Below are positions 1-9,001 of a DNA stretch of 64,000 nt, piece after piece; position 1 is the first letter of the stretch; each line of letters starts with the position of its first letter. The DNA is from CAVSMC01 sp963798655. Lineage in GTDB: Bacteria; Pseudomonadota; Gammaproteobacteria; Burkholderiales; Casimicrobiaceae. The position numbers and the translations under genes are program-made. The notes under the pieces were generated by a model. It was not told the DNA's origin, ran no database searches, and was given only the letters and a program-made list of their open reading frames with translations. The stretch spans positions 110,382 through 174,381 of the forward strand of contig CAWCUH010000010.1 in NCBI GenBank assembly GCA_963798655.1. Reading direction: 5' to 3'.

Positions 1-1
1 G

Positions 2-844
2 ATTCGCGCGGCCGCACGCGACCCCGGCATCCGCGCTAAGATCGCCGTGAAGTCGAACGACCCGCGGCTCGACCCGCAGGGCACGTGCATCGGCATGCGC
101 GGCTCGCGCGTGACCGCGGTGACGAACGAGCTCGCCGGCGAGCGCGTCGACATCATCCTGTTCTCCGACGATCCGGCGAAGTTCGTCGTCAACGCGCTTG
201 CGCCGGCGGAGATCTCGTCGATCATCGTCGACGAGGAGAAGCATGCGATGGACGTCGTCGTCGACGAGGAGAACCTCGCGATCGCGATCGGCCGCCTCGG
301 CCAGAACGTCCGCCTCGCCTCCGAGCTCACCGGCTGGGAGCTCAACCTGATGAGCGTCGAGGAATCGCAGCAGAAGCACCAGGCGGAAAGCGATCAGCTG
401 CGCTCGCTGTTCATGGACAAGCTCGACGTCGACGAGGAAGTCGCCGACATCCTGATCGCCGAGGGCTTCACGTCGCTCGAGGAAGTCGCGTACGTGCCGA
501 TCAACGAGATGCACGAGATCGAGTCGTTCGACGAGGAGACGGTGAACGAGTTGAGAAGCCGCGCGCGCAACGCGCTGCTGACCGAGGCGATCGTGCGCGA
601 GGAGAGCGTCGAGCACGTCGAGGACGCGCTGCTTAACCTGGAAGGCATGGATACGGAGATCGCGAGCAAGCTCGCTGCCCATGGCATCACGACGCGCGAC
701 GCGCTCGCCGATCTCGCCGGCGACGAATTGGTCGAGCTGACCGGCATGGACGCGACGAGGGCGCAGGAGCTGATCATGAAGGCGCGCGCACACTGGTTCG
801 AGCCGGCGGCGATCGAAGTGCCGGCGTCGCCGACGCGGCACTGA
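2..844 (+). CDS. nusA: Transcription termination/antitermination factor NusA, C-terminal part (5' end outside window)
   Basis: The reading frame is open from the first base, so only the C-terminal 280 residues or so are present. NusA binds RNA polymerase and nascent RNA and modulates pausing, termination and antitermination. The start of the fragment carries the conserved stretch AVKSND...DPxGTCIGMRG of the first KH RNA-binding domain; a second KH region follows (IAIGRLGQNVRLA). The end holds the two acidic helix-hairpin-helix repeats typical of proteobacterial NusA (around LDVDEEVADILIAEGF and LEGMDTEIASKLAAHGI). It lies 77 nt upstream of infB, the canonical rimP-nusA-infB operon order. The stop is TGA at 842-844. 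Identification is firm; only the start is missing. Confidence 0.95.
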   Translation: MRAAARDPGIRAKIAVKSNDPRLDPQGTCIGMRGSRVTAVTNELAGERVDIILFSDDPAKFVVNALAPAEISSIIVDEEKHAMDVVVDEENLAIAIGRLGQNVRLASELTGWELNLMSVEESQQKHQAESDQLRSLFMDKLDVDEEVADILIAEGFTSLEEVAYVPINEMHEIESFDEETVNELRSRARNALLTEAIVREESVEHVEDALLNLEGMDTEIASKLAAHGITTRDALADLAGDELVELTGMDATRAQELIMKARAHWFEPAAIEVPASPTRH

Positions 845-921
845 TGGACACCTGACACGCAATACGAGGAAGCAACCGGCTTCGACGGACAAGCAGGCGA
901 AGACGGACGCGGGAGACGCGC

Positions 922-3510
922 ATGGCGCATACGACGATCGAACAATTCGCGACCGAGCTCAAGATGGCAGCCGGAGTGCTGCTCGAGCAGCTCGGCAAGG
1001 CCGGTGTCGCCGGCAAGAGGGAAGGCGACAAGCTTTCCGAGACGGACAAGACGAAGCTGCTCGATTACTTGCGCAAGCAGCACGGGATGGCGGGCGAGCC
1101 GAAGAAGAAGATCACGCTCACGCGCAAGCAGACGAGCGAGATCAAGGCGCCCGACGCGCAGGGCAAGGCGCGCACGATCCAGGTCGAGGTGCGCAAGAAG
1201 CGTGTCTTCGTCAAGCGCGACGAGACCGAGGCGCCCGCCGTCGAGGAAGTGCCGGTTGCCGCCGTGCCCGCTGCGCCCATCATCACCGCCGAGGAAGTCG
1301 CGGCGCGTGAAGCGGAGGAGCGCAAGGCACACGAGCTGATGGCGCGCCAGCAGGAAGACCTGCAGAAGAAGCAGGAAGCCGAGAGCAAGCGCAAGACGAA
1401 GAAGGAGCGCGACGAGGAAGCCGCGCGCGCCGCGGCGGAAGCCGCCGCCGCTGCCGAAGCGGCGAAAGCCGCCGAAGCCGCCAAGCCCGCGAAAGCGGCT
1501 GCGCCGGTCGCAGGCGCGAAGCCGACCGAGGGCACGCTGCATCGTCCCGCCGCGAAGCCCGGTGAGAAGGCGAAGCCGAAGAAGACGAGCGCCACCGCGT
1601 TCCAGGAACAGGCGGCGCGCCGTCGCGCGCTCAAGCTTCGCGGCGCCACCGACGGCGGCGCGACGACCGCCGCCGGCTGGCGTCAGCCGAAGGTCGGCCA
1701 TCGCCGTCACGACGAGGAAGGCGGCGATGCCGCCGCGCAAGGCGCCGGTGCGCTGATTCGCGAGATCACCGTGCCCGAGACGATCAGCGTCGGCGATCTC
1801 GCGCACAAGATGTCGGTCAAGGCGGCCGAAGTCATCAAGGCGCTGATGAAGCTTGGCCAGATGGTCACGATCAACCAGGTACTCGACCAGGAGACGGCGA
1901 TGATCCTGGTCGAGGAAATGGGCCACAAGGCGAAGGCGGCGAAGCTCGACGATCCGGACGCGCTGCTTGCGGAATCGGCAACGGCGGAAGACATTCACGC
2001 CGAGCCGCGGCCGCCGGTCGTCACCGTCATGGGCCACGTCGACCACGGCAAGACGTCGCTGCTCGACTTCATTCGGCGCACGCGTGTCGCGAGCGGCGAG
2101 GCGGGCGGCATCACGCAGCACATCGGCGCGTACCACGTGCAGACGCCGAAGGGCGTGATCACGTTCCTCGACACGCCGGGCCACGAGGCGTTCACTGCAA
2201 TGCGCGCGCGCGGCGCCAAGGTCACCGACATCGTCGTGCTGGTCGTCGCCGCCGACGACGGCGTCATGCCGCAGACGAAGGAAGCGATCGCGCATGCGAA
2301 GGCGGGCAACGTGCCGCTCGTCGTCGCGCTGAACAAGGTCGACAAGCCGGAGGCGAATCCCGAGCGCGTGAAGCAGGAGCTCGTCGCCGAGAGCGTCGTG
2401 CCGGAGGAGTACGGCGGCGACGTGCAGTTCATTCCGGTGTCCGCGAAGACCGGCGCCGGCATCGACAACCTGCTCGACTCGATCCTGCTGCAGGCGGAAG
2501 TGATGCAGCTGAAGGCGCCGAAGGATGCGCCGGCGAAAGGCATCGTCATCGAATCGCGTCTCGACAAGGGCAAGGGCCCGGTCGCGACGGTGCTCGTCCA
2601 TTCGGGCACGCTCAAGCGCGGCGACGTCGTGCTCGCCGGCGCGGTGTTCGGACGCGTGCGCGCGATGACCGACGAAGCCGGCAAGCCGGTGCAGGCCGCG
2701 GGCCCGGCCATTCCGGTGGAGATCCAGGGCCTGTCCGACGTTCCGTTGGCGGGCGAGGATGTCATGGCGCTCGGCGACGAACGCAAGGCGCGCGAGATCG
2801 CGCTGTTCCGCCAGGGAAAGTTCCGCGACGTGAAGCTCGCGAAGCAGCAGGCGGCGAAGCTCGAGAACATGTTCGAGCAGATGGGCGAGAGCGAGGTGAA
2901 GACGCTCACGCTGATCATCAAGGCCGACGTTCAGGGGAGCTACGAAGGGCTGTCGCAGGCGCTGTCGAAGCTGTCGACGGACGAGGTGAAGGTCAACATC
3001 GTCCACGCGGCGGTCGGCGGCATCACGGAGTCGGACGTCAACCTCGCGCTCGCTTCGAAGGCGGTCATCATCGGCTTCAACGTCCGCGCCGATGTCGCTG
3101 CGCGCAAGCTCGCCGAGCACGGGGGCGTGCAGATCCGCTACTACGACATCATTTACGAAGCGGTCGACGACGTGAAGGCGGCGCTCTCCGGCATGCTCTC
3201 TCCCGAGCGCAAGGAGAGCCAGCTCGGCCTCGTCGAGGTGCGCGAGGTCTACAAGATCTCGAAGGTCGGCACGGTCGCCGGCTGCATGGTGCTCGAAGGC
3301 GTCGTGCGTCGCGGCGCGCGGATTCGGCTGCTGCGCGACAACGTCGTCATCCACGACGGCGAGCTCGACTCGCTGAAGCGCTTCAAGGACGACGTGCGCG
3401 AGGTCAAGGCCGGCTTCGAGTGCGGCCTGTCGCTGAAGAACTTCAACGACATCGAGAAGGGCGATCATCTCGAGGCGTACGAGATCGTCGAGGTGTCGCG
3501 TACGCTGTAG
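922..3510 (+). CDS. infB: Translation initiation factor IF-2
   Basis: This 862-residue GTPase brings initiator fMet-tRNA to the ribosome. The N-terminus has the small IF2N domain (residues 1-55), followed by a long Ala/Lys/Glu-rich linker (about 100-290) that looks unstructured. The G domain starts near residue 365, with G1 GHVDHGKT at about 370, G3 DTPGH, G4 NKVD and G5 SAKTG all visible. Domains II to IV follow, ending in the fMet-tRNA-binding barrel. Length is normal for a betaproteobacterial IF-2. The ATG at 922 is preceded by a GGGAGA ribosome-binding stretch. It sits between nusA and rbfA; an unusual long inverted repeat lies immediately after its stop codon. Confidence 0.98.
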   Translation: MAHTTIEQFATELKMAAGVLLEQLGKAGVAGKREGDKLSETDKTKLLDYLRKQHGMAGEPKKKITLTRKQTSEIKAPDAQGKARTIQVEVRKKRVFVKRDETEAPAVEEVPVAAVPAAPIITAEEVAAREAEERKAHELMARQQEDLQKKQEAESKRKTKKERDEEAARAAAEAAAAAEAAKAAEAAKPAKAAAPVAGAKPTEGTLHRPAAKPGEKAKPKKTSATAFQEQAARRRALKLRGATDGGATTAAGWRQPKVGHRRHDEEGGDAAAQGAGALIREITVPETISVGDLAHKMSVKAAEVIKALMKLGQMVTINQVLDQETAMILVEEMGHKAKAAKLDDPDALLAESATAEDIHAEPRPPVVTVMGHVDHGKTSLLDFIRRTRVASGEAGGITQHIGAYHVQTPKGVITFLDTPGHEAFTAMRARGAKVTDIVVLVVAADDGVMPQTKEAIAHAKAGNVPLVVALNKVDKPEANPERVKQELVAESVVPEEYGGDVQFIPVSAKTGAGIDNLLDSILLQAEVMQLKAPKDAPAKGIVIESRLDKGKGPVATVLVHSGTLKRGDVVLAGAVFGRVRAMTDEAGKPVQAAGPAIPVEIQGLSDVPLAGEDVMALGDERKAREIALFRQGKFRDVKLAKQQAAKLENMFEQMGESEVKTLTLIIKADVQGSYEGLSQALSKLSTDEVKVNIVHAAVGGITESDVNLALASKAVIIGFNVRADVAARKLAEHGGVQIRYYDIIYEAVDDVKAALSGMLSPERKESQLGLVEVREVYKISKVGTVAGCMVLEGVVRRGARIRLLRDNVVIHDGELDSLKRFKDDVREVKAGFECGLSLKNFNDIEKGDHLEAYEIVEVSRTL

Positions 3511-3511
3511 A

Positions 3512-3586
3512 AATGAGGGTCAGAGTGGAAATTCGGCGTTCGTCGAAGTGGCCGGGCCGTCGAGGAATTCCACTCTGACCCTCATT
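3512..3586. repeat. Perfect 19-bp inverted repeat between infB and rbfA (REP/MITE-like)
   Basis: The arms 3512-3530 and 3568-3586 are exact reverse complements and enclose a 37-nt loop. The left arm begins 2 nt after the infB stop codon. The arm contains GGGTCAGAGTGGAA; sequences of this kind are familiar to me from REP-like palindromes associated with RAYT transposases, but that link is recalled, not tested. There is no T-run, so it is not a standard intrinsic terminator. Transcribed with the operon, it would fold into a strong hairpin that could protect the infB 3' end or reduce read-through into rbfA. Confidence 0.75.
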
Positions 3587-3611
3587 CCGCTTTCGCGGGG
3601 ACGACGACCGG

Positions 3612-3986
3612 GTGATGCCGATGAAAAAAACCTCTCAGCGCGCGCATCGCGTCGGCGAGCAGATCCAGCGCGAGCTCGCGCAACTCCTTCGCGACGAGAT
3701 CAAGGATCCGCGCGTCGGCCGCGTCACGATCACCGCGGTCGACGTCACCACGGACCTCGCGCACGCGAAGGTGTTCTTCACGCATCTGGCCGGACGTGAG
3801 CACGGTGACGAGGCGGTGCGCGCGCTCCAGCATACGGCGGGATTCCTTCGCTCCGAGCTCGCGCATCGTCTGTCGATGTATTCGGTGCCGCAGCTTCAGT
3901 TCGCCTACGATGATTCGATCGAGTCGGGGATGCGGCTGTCGAAGCTGATCGACGAAGCGGTCGCGCAGGACCGCAAGCGCGAATGA
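3612..3986 (+). CDS. rbfA: 30S ribosome-binding factor RbfA
   Basis: RbfA is a small KH-fold protein needed for late 30S maturation and 16S rRNA 5'-end processing. The protein is 124 residues from the GTG at 3612, or 121 from the in-frame ATG at 3621, which begins MKKTSQRAHRVGEQIQRELA as in most homologues; I favour the ATG at 3621 or the one at 3615. The core RVTITAVDVTTDLAHAKVFF and LRSELAHRLSMYSVPQLQF segments are diagnostic. The stop TGA overlaps the truB start in an ATGA junction at 3983-3986, so the two are translationally coupled. Confidence 0.95.
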   Translation: MMPMKKTSQRAHRVGEQIQRELAQLLRDEIKDPRVGRVTITAVDVTTDLAHAKVFFTHLAGREHGDEAVRALQHTAGFLRSELAHRLSMYSVPQLQFAYDDSIESGMRLSKLIDEAVAQDRKRE

Positions 3987-4879
3987 GCGGGCAGCGCGCA
4001 CTGCGCCGCGACGTCGACGGCGTGCTGCTGCTCGACAAGCCGACCGGCCTCACGTCGAACGCCGCGCTGCAGCGCGTGAAGCGTCTGTACGCGGCGCGCA
4101 AGGCGGGGCACACCGGCACGCTCGATCCTCTTGCGTCAGGTCTGCTGCCGATCTGCTTCGGCGAGGCGACCAAGTTCGCGCAATCGATGCTCGATGCGAC
4201 GAAGCGCTACGTTGCGACCATTCGCCTCGGTGCCTCGACCACCACCGGCGACGCGGAGGGCGACGCCGTCGCGAACGGCGGCTTCGACTTCGACCGCGCG
4301 AGCGTGGAGCGCGCGCTCGGCCGCTTTGTCGGGACGATCGAGCAGGTGCCACCGCGGCACGCTGCGCTCAAGTTCGAGGGGCGCGCGTACTACGACTACG
4401 CGCGCAAAGGCATCGACATACCGCGCGTTGCCCGAACGGTGGACATCGAATCGCTCGATCTTGTCGATTGGTCGCCGCCCGACGCGACGGTGCGCGTGGC
4501 GTGCAGCAAGGGCACGTACGTGCGTGTGCTCGCCGAGGATCTCGGCGCGGCGCTCCAGACGTGTGCGCATCTCGCCGCGCTGCGCCGCACCGGTGCAGGC
4601 GCGTTCGACATCGAGCGTGCGCACACGCTCGCGGCGCTCGAATCGATGGACGACGCGACGCGCGATGCGCTGTTGCTCGCGGTCGACGCGCCGCTCGCGA
4701 CGATGCCGCGACTCGACGTCGACGCCGCCGAGGCAGTCGCCCTCGTTCAGGGTCGCACCGTGAGCACTGTCGTCGCGGCGTCCGCTCGTTATCGCTGTTA
4801 CGCACCGACGCGATTTCTTGGTGTCGTCGACGTCATAGGCGACGTCGCTCGCGCAGTGCGCCTGGTGCAGACGACATAA
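3983..4879 (+). CDS. truB: tRNA pseudouridine(55) synthase TruB
   Basis: TruB isomerises U55 in the T-loop of elongator tRNAs. The protein is 298 residues. The catalytic aspartate is in GHTGTLDPLASG at residue 48, the same position as in E. coli. The motif LLLDKPTGLTSNAALQRVK at the N-terminus and YFKGTYVR-like CSKGTYVRVLAEDLG further on are family signatures. The ATG start overlaps the rbfA stop by 4 nt. The gene closes the nusA-infB-rbfA-truB operon and is followed by a GC hairpin at 4888-4903 shared with the convergent gene. Confidence 0.97.
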   Translation: MSGQRALRRDVDGVLLLDKPTGLTSNAALQRVKRLYAARKAGHTGTLDPLASGLLPICFGEATKFAQSMLDATKRYVATIRLGASTTTGDAEGDAVANGGFDFDRASVERALGRFVGTIEQVPPRHAALKFEGRAYYDYARKGIDIPRVARTVDIESLDLVDWSPPDATVRVACSKGTYVRVLAEDLGAALQTCAHLAALRRTGAGAFDIERAHTLAALESMDDATRDALLLAVDAPLATMPRLDVDAAEAVALVQGRTVSTVVAASARYRCYAPTRFLGVVDVIGDVARAVRLVQTT

Positions 4880-4887
4880 ACGAAGAA

Positions 4888-4903
4888 CCCCGCTGTCGCG
4901 GGG
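4888..4903. terminator. GC hairpin between convergent truB and IPTL-CTERM gene
   Basis: The 6-bp stem CCCCGC/GCGGGG has a 4-nt loop. On the minus strand the stem is followed by a short T-containing tail (TTCTTCG), so it fits a weak intrinsic terminator of the leftward gene better than one for truB. It lies in the 50-nt gap between two converging genes. Confidence 0.5.
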
Positions 4904-4929
4904 CTCGTCGCAACGCCAAGGCGCCGGGA

Positions 4930-5796
4930 TCAGCTGCGGCGGCGGATGACGAAGAACGCGGAAACGGCCAGCAGGAGCGACATCGCGGCGAGTCCCCATT
5001 CGGACATCGTCGGGATCACCGTTGCACCCGGCGGCGCGGGCGGCGGGCCGAGCACGATCGCATAGTCCGCCGACAAGTCTTCGATGGCCGTCGAGAAGTT
5101 CATCCCGGTGATATGGACCGTCTGGATGAAGGCACCCGTGGTTCCGTTGAAAACCTGCAGGTTCTGGTTCGCGATGTCCGACACGTAAAAGTTCGCGCCG
5201 TCGAACGCGATTCCCGTCTTGTCGTACGGCTGCGTGGGCGCTCCCGGGATGAAGTCCGGCTGCAGCAGGGTCCCGGTGGTCGAATAGACGTCGTAACCGG
5301 TCGGCGGACGGTCCGCCTTGTTCGAGATCAGTTTGCCGTTGAAGAATTCGAGCCCGTCGCAGAAGCCGGTGCACTGGGACAGGTGGATCGTGGTAATCAA
5401 TGTTCCGGTCGGCGAGACGTAATACGCGGCGTTCGTACCGGTGTAGTCGCCGATCCAGAAGTTCGTGCCGTCAAAGGCGATGGTCGACAACCCGCTCGAC
5501 CCGGGTACGGCGAACGCGATGCCGTCGTCCGAGCACGACGTGAAGTTCGTCTTGTAGACGTTCCCGCTGTTCGCAACCGTGAAGTAGACGACGTTGGCGA
5601 CGACGACGATGCCGCGACCGTTGCCCTTCGACTGCTGGCATTGCGCGGCAACGATGCCGGTCGTCTTGTCGATCTTGTAGAGGCCGTTGCCGGCGGAATT
5701 GCCGTAGATGAACTGCTGAGCCTGTGCGCTGCTCATGAGCGCCAGCGATGCAATCGCGGAGCAAACCGTTACAAGTGCCGCGCGTAACCTCGTCAT
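4930..5796 (-). CDS. Secreted IPTL-CTERM protein, beta-propeller-like
   Basis: A 288-residue exported protein of unknown role. The chosen ATG at 5796 is preceded by GAGG and starts a clear signal peptide (hydrophobic AALVTVCSAIASLALM, cleavage after AQA). The body has repeated short units such as FDGTNFWIGD, FDGANFYVSD and FFNGKLISN, the look of a propeller of NHL or similar type. The C-terminus has the sorting signal IPTMSEWGL, then a hydrophobic helix and RRRS, which matches the IPTL-CTERM class (here IPTM). Such proteins are thought to be processed at the membrane like PEP-CTERM proteins. It sits opposite in strand to its neighbours and separates truB from rpsO, which are usually adjacent, so it is probably a later insertion. 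Confidence 0.8.
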   Translation of the reverse strand: MTRLRAALVTVCSAIASLALMSSAQAQQFIYGNSAGNGLYKIDKTTGIVAAQCQQSKGNGRGIVVVANVVYFTVANSGNVYKTNFTSCSDDGIAFAVPGSSGLSTIAFDGTNFWIGDYTGTNAAYYVSPTGTLITTIHLSQCTGFCDGLEFFNGKLISNKADRPPTGYDVYSTTGTLLQPDFIPGAPTQPYDKTGIAFDGANFYVSDIANQNLQVFNGTTGAFIQTVHITGMNFSTAIEDLSADYAIVLGPPPAPPGATVIPTMSEWGLAAMSLLLAVSAFFVIRRRS

Positions 5797-6249
5797 TTGT
5801 TTTCCTCGCCTTACGAAGTGTTCACCTTGGGCGTGCCGAGAGGCCCCGGCCACCGAGTGATGCGTCGAGTCTAGGGCAGGGCGCCGCTGCCGCACAACGG
5901 AAACGTGGCGCACGGCCAGACGTCCAAAGTGTTCGTTTGCACGCCGGGCTCAGGTTCGGTCTAAATTTGTACGCTACAATTATCCAAGAACCATAGGCCT
6001 CGGAAGGGTGCCGCTGTGGGCGAGCAGGAATAGATGCGGTCTTTTTGTGCAGAACAAGATTCGGGATTTGTCCTGCGCCGCCATGTTGCGCGGATGACAC
6101 GCTTTTCTCAAAGTCCCAGCCCATGCGAAGTCCGACACATTGCCACCGGCGAACCTTCGGCGCGTCGTTCGCCGGCGCCCTCCGAGTACCGCTTGGTTGC
6201 GACGGCTGCCGCCATCACGGTCAAACGGGAATTCCAAACCGATGAGTAA
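5797..6249. other. Intergenic region between the IPTL-CTERM gene and the rpsO promoter
   Basis: I see no convincing gene in these 450 bases. They must hold the promoter of the leftward IPTL gene. One noticeable element is a small palindrome TTGTA-CGC-TACAA at 5967-5979 in a locally AT-rich stretch, which could be an operator but may be chance. Confidence 0.4.
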
Positions 6250-6279
6250 TTGAAACCAAAGGCCTTTTCATAGTACAAT
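6250..6279 (+). promoter_or_regulatory. Sigma-70 promoter of rpsO
   Basis: The -35 box TTGAAA (6250-6255) and -10 box TACAAT (6274-6279) are separated by 18 nt. They stand in an AT-rich patch about 100 nt upstream of the rpsO start. This gives rpsO-pnp its own promoter, needed because the truB operon is cut off by an opposite-strand gene. Confidence 0.7.
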
Positions 6280-6382
6280 CGCGCCTTTTAAGCATGCGTG
6301 CTCGATCGCTCAGTCGAGGACGTGCGCACCCTCCAACGACGGGACTCTGCCGGTCCCGCTCGCGATTCGAAAGGAACGTACC

Positions 6383-6652
6383 GTGGCAGTCACCGTGCAG
6401 GACAAGGCGAAAGTCATCGCCGATCATCAGCGGGCGAAGGGAGACACCGGGTCGCCCGAAGTCCAGGTCGCGCTTCTCACCGCGCGCATCAACGGCCTCA
6501 ACGACCACTTCAAGGCCAACGTGAAGGACCACCATTCGCGCCGCGGCTTGCTGCGGATGGTGTCGAGGCGGCGCAAGCTGCTGGACTACCTCAAGTCGCG
6601 CAACGCCGATACGTATCGCACGTTGATCGACAAGCTCGGGCTTCGCAAGTAA
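6383..6652 (+). CDS. rpsO: 30S ribosomal protein S15
   Basis: S15 is an 89-residue primary 16S rRNA-binding protein of the small-subunit platform. The full-length sequence has the conserved core GDTGSPEVQVALLTARINGLNDHF and HHSRRGLLRMVSRRRKLLDYLK. Translation begins at the GTG at 6383 (MAVTVQDK), with AAAGGAA about 8 nt upstream. The sequence and length are normal. It precedes pnp as in most proteobacteria; the 169-nt gap carries a strong RNA hairpin. Confidence 0.98.
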   Translation: MAVTVQDKAKVIADHQRAKGDTGSPEVQVALLTARINGLNDHFKANVKDHHSRRGLLRMVSRRRKLLDYLKSRNADTYRTLIDKLGLRK

Positions 6653-6760
6653 GGGCGCGGGAATCGGAAGGATGCGCATATCCCGCCGCCGGCGACTGCC
6701 GTCGCGCGCAACGCTGTCGCGCGCGAGCGCACGCGTGGCGCGACTCGCGTGAACTCCAAT

Positions 6761-6799
6761 CGATGGCCGCGCCGTTGCTGCGACAACGGGCGGCCATCG
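6761..6799 (+). promoter_or_regulatory. Long hairpin in the pnp leader, probable RNase III/PNPase autoregulation element
   Basis: The arms 6761-6777 and 6784-6799 pair over 16 bp with one bulged G at 6771 and a 6-nt loop. In E. coli the pnp leader forms a long stem cut by RNase III, after which PNPase represses its own mRNA. The position here, ending 22 nt before the pnp start, fits the same role, but this is by analogy. No T-run follows, so it is not a typical terminator of rpsO. Confidence 0.6.
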
Positions 6800-6821
6800 G
6801 CATTCATGGACTGAGGAAACT

Positions 6822-8951
6822 GTGGACTCCATCAAGAAATCGATTCAGTACGGTCGTCACACGCTGACGATCGAAACCGGCGAGATCGCCCGCCAGGCCG
6901 CGGGCGCGGCGCTCGTGCGCCTCGACGACACCGTCGTGCTCGTCACCGCCGTCGCGGCGAAGAATGCGAAGCCCGGCCAGGACTTCTTCCCGCTGACCGT
7001 CGACTACCAGGAGAAGACGTACGCCGCGGGCAAGATCCCCGGCGGCTTCTTCAAGCGTGAAGGGCGCCCGTCGGAGAAGGAGACGCTGACGTCGCGGCTG
7101 ATCGACCGGCCGATCCGGCCGCTCTTCCCCGACGGCTTCTACAACGAAGTGCAGGTCGTCGCGACGGTGCTCTCCGTCGATCCCGAGATCGATCCCGACG
7201 TTCCGGCGATGATCGGCGCGTCGACGGCGCTTGCGCTGTCCGGCGTTCCGTTCAACGGCCCGATCGGCTGCGCGCGCGTCGGCTATGTCGACGGCCAGTA
7301 CGTGCTCAACCCGACGAAGACCGAACTGACGACGTCGCATCTGAACCTCGTCGTCGCCGGCACCGAAGCCGCGGTCCTGATGGTCGAATCCGAAGCGAAC
7401 GAGCTGCCCGAGGAAGTGATGCTCGGCGCCGTCGTCTTCGGACACCAGGAACAGCAGGCGGCGATCGAGATGATCCATTCGATCGTCGAGGAAGCCGGCA
7501 AGCCGATGTGGGACTGGCAGCCGCCGGCGAAGGACGACGAGCTGATCGGCCGCGTCAGCGCGTGCGCCGAAGGCGAACTGCGCGAGGCGTATGCGACACG
7601 GTCGAAGCAGGCGCGCACGCAGAAGCTGCGCGAGGTGTACGCGAAGGTCGGCGAGCAATGCCTGCCGGCCGATGCGTCGCCCGATCTGCGCAAGCGCGTC
7701 GACAACATCGTGTTCGACCTCGAGGCGAAGATCGTCCGCAACCAGATCCTGTCCGGCGATCCGCGGATCGACGGCCGCGACACGCGCAGCGTGCGCCCCA
7801 TCAGCATCCGCACCGGTGTGCTGCCACGCACGCACGGCTCGGCGCTGTTCACGCGCGGCGAGACGCAGGCGCTGGTCGTCGCCACGCTGGGCACCGCACG
7901 CGACGAGCAGATCATCGACGCGCTGCAGGGCGAGTATCGCGAGCGCTTCATGCTGCACTACAACATGCCGCCGTACGCGACCGGTGAAACCGGCCGCGTC
8001 GGCAGCCCCAAGCGGCGCGAGATCGGCCACGGCCGCCTTGCCAAGCGCGCGCTGCTCGCCGTGCTGCCGACGCCGGAGGAGTTCGCGTACTCGATGCGCG
8101 TCGTCTCCGAGATCACCGAGTCGAACGGCAGCTCGTCGATGGCGTCGGTGTGCGGCGGCAGCCTCGCGCTGATGGACGCCGGCGTGCCGACGAAGGCGCA
8201 CGTCGCCGGCATCGCGATGGGACTGATCAAGGACGGCAACCGCTTCGCGGTGCTGACCGACATCCTCGGCGACGAGGATCACCTGGGCGACATGGACTTC
8301 AAGGTCGCGGGCACCGATCGCGGCGTCACCGCGCTGCAGATGGACATCAAGATCCAGGGGATCACGAAGGAGATCATGGCGGTCGCGCTGTCGCAGGCGC
8401 GCGAGGGGCGCCTGCACATCCTCGAGCTGATGCAGCAGGCGCTGCCGCATGCGCGCACCGAGATCTCGCAGCACGCGCCGCGGATGATGACGTTCAAGAT
8501 CAACCCGGAGAAGATCCGCGACGTGATCGGCAAGGGCGGCGCGGTGATCCGTGCGCTGACCGAGGAGACCGGGACGACGATCGACATCCAGGACGACGGC
8601 ACGATCACGATCGCTTCGGTGAACGCCGACGCGTGCAACGTTGCGCGCAAGCGCATCGAGGACATCACGGCCGAAGTCGAGGTGGGCAAGATCTACGAGG
8701 GCGCCGTGCTGCGCCTGCTCGACTTCGGCGCGATCGTCCAGGTGCTGCCGGGCAAGGACGGCCTGCTGCACATTTCGCAGATCGCGAAAGAGCGCGTGAA
8801 CCAGGTGTCCGATTATCTGAAGGAAGGTCAGGTCGTGCGCGTCAAGGTGCTCGAAGCCGACGACAAGGGACGGCTGCGCTTGTCGTTGAAGGCCGCCGCC
8901 GAAGAGGATGCACAAAAGGCGAAGGCCGCGGAGTCGGCACCGACGACGTGA
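6822..8951 (+). CDS. pnp: Polyribonucleotide nucleotidyltransferase (PNPase)
   Basis: PNPase degrades RNA 3' to 5' by phosphorolysis and is part of the degradosome. The protein is 709 residues, the usual length. Two RNase PH-like domains occupy roughly residues 10-145 and 310-545 (FTRGETQALV, SSMASVCGGSLALMDAG), with the helical domain between. A KH domain begins near residue 560 (IRDVIGKGGAVIRALTEETG) and an S1 domain follows at about 622-690. The start is GTG at 6822 with GAGGA upstream. A perfect intrinsic terminator follows at 8979. Confidence 0.98.
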   Translation: MDSIKKSIQYGRHTLTIETGEIARQAAGAALVRLDDTVVLVTAVAAKNAKPGQDFFPLTVDYQEKTYAAGKIPGGFFKREGRPSEKETLTSRLIDRPIRPLFPDGFYNEVQVVATVLSVDPEIDPDVPAMIGASTALALSGVPFNGPIGCARVGYVDGQYVLNPTKTELTTSHLNLVVAGTEAAVLMVESEANELPEEVMLGAVVFGHQEQQAAIEMIHSIVEEAGKPMWDWQPPAKDDELIGRVSACAEGELREAYATRSKQARTQKLREVYAKVGEQCLPADASPDLRKRVDNIVFDLEAKIVRNQILSGDPRIDGRDTRSVRPISIRTGVLPRTHGSALFTRGETQALVVATLGTARDEQIIDALQGEYRERFMLHYNMPPYATGETGRVGSPKRREIGHGRLAKRALLAVLPTPEEFAYSMRVVSEITESNGSSSMASVCGGSLALMDAGVPTKAHVAGIAMGLIKDGNRFAVLTDILGDEDHLGDMDFKVAGTDRGVTALQMDIKIQGITKEIMAVALSQAREGRLHILELMQQALPHARTEISQHAPRMMTFKINPEKIRDVIGKGGAVIRALTEETGTTIDIQDDGTITIASVNADACNVARKRIEDITAEVEVGKIYEGAVLRLLDFGAIVQVLPGKDGLLHISQIAKERVNQVSDYLKEGQVVRVKVLEADDKGRLRLSLKAAAEEDAQKAKAAESAPTT

Positions 8952-8978
8952 CGCTCGCGCATCGCGTGCAAGCAAAAA

Positions 8979-9001
8979 GGGCGCTTCGGCGCCCTTTTTT
9001 T
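8979..9001 (+). terminator. Intrinsic terminator after pnp
   Basis: The stem GGGCGC/GCGCCC has a TTCG tetraloop and is followed directly by seven T residues (8995-9001). It is also preceded by five A residues, so it could work in both directions. It ends the rpsO-pnp unit. Confidence 0.9.

Noticed and set aside
394..3468. Very long open frames opposite infB, and likewise opposite prkA (9442-12753), the PAS-GGDEF-EAL gene (26593-30117) and uvrC (32250-34355)
   Set aside because: These are shadows caused by high GC at third codon positions. Their products are Arg/His/Asp/Leu-rich with no domain, and the plus-strand genes are unmistakable.
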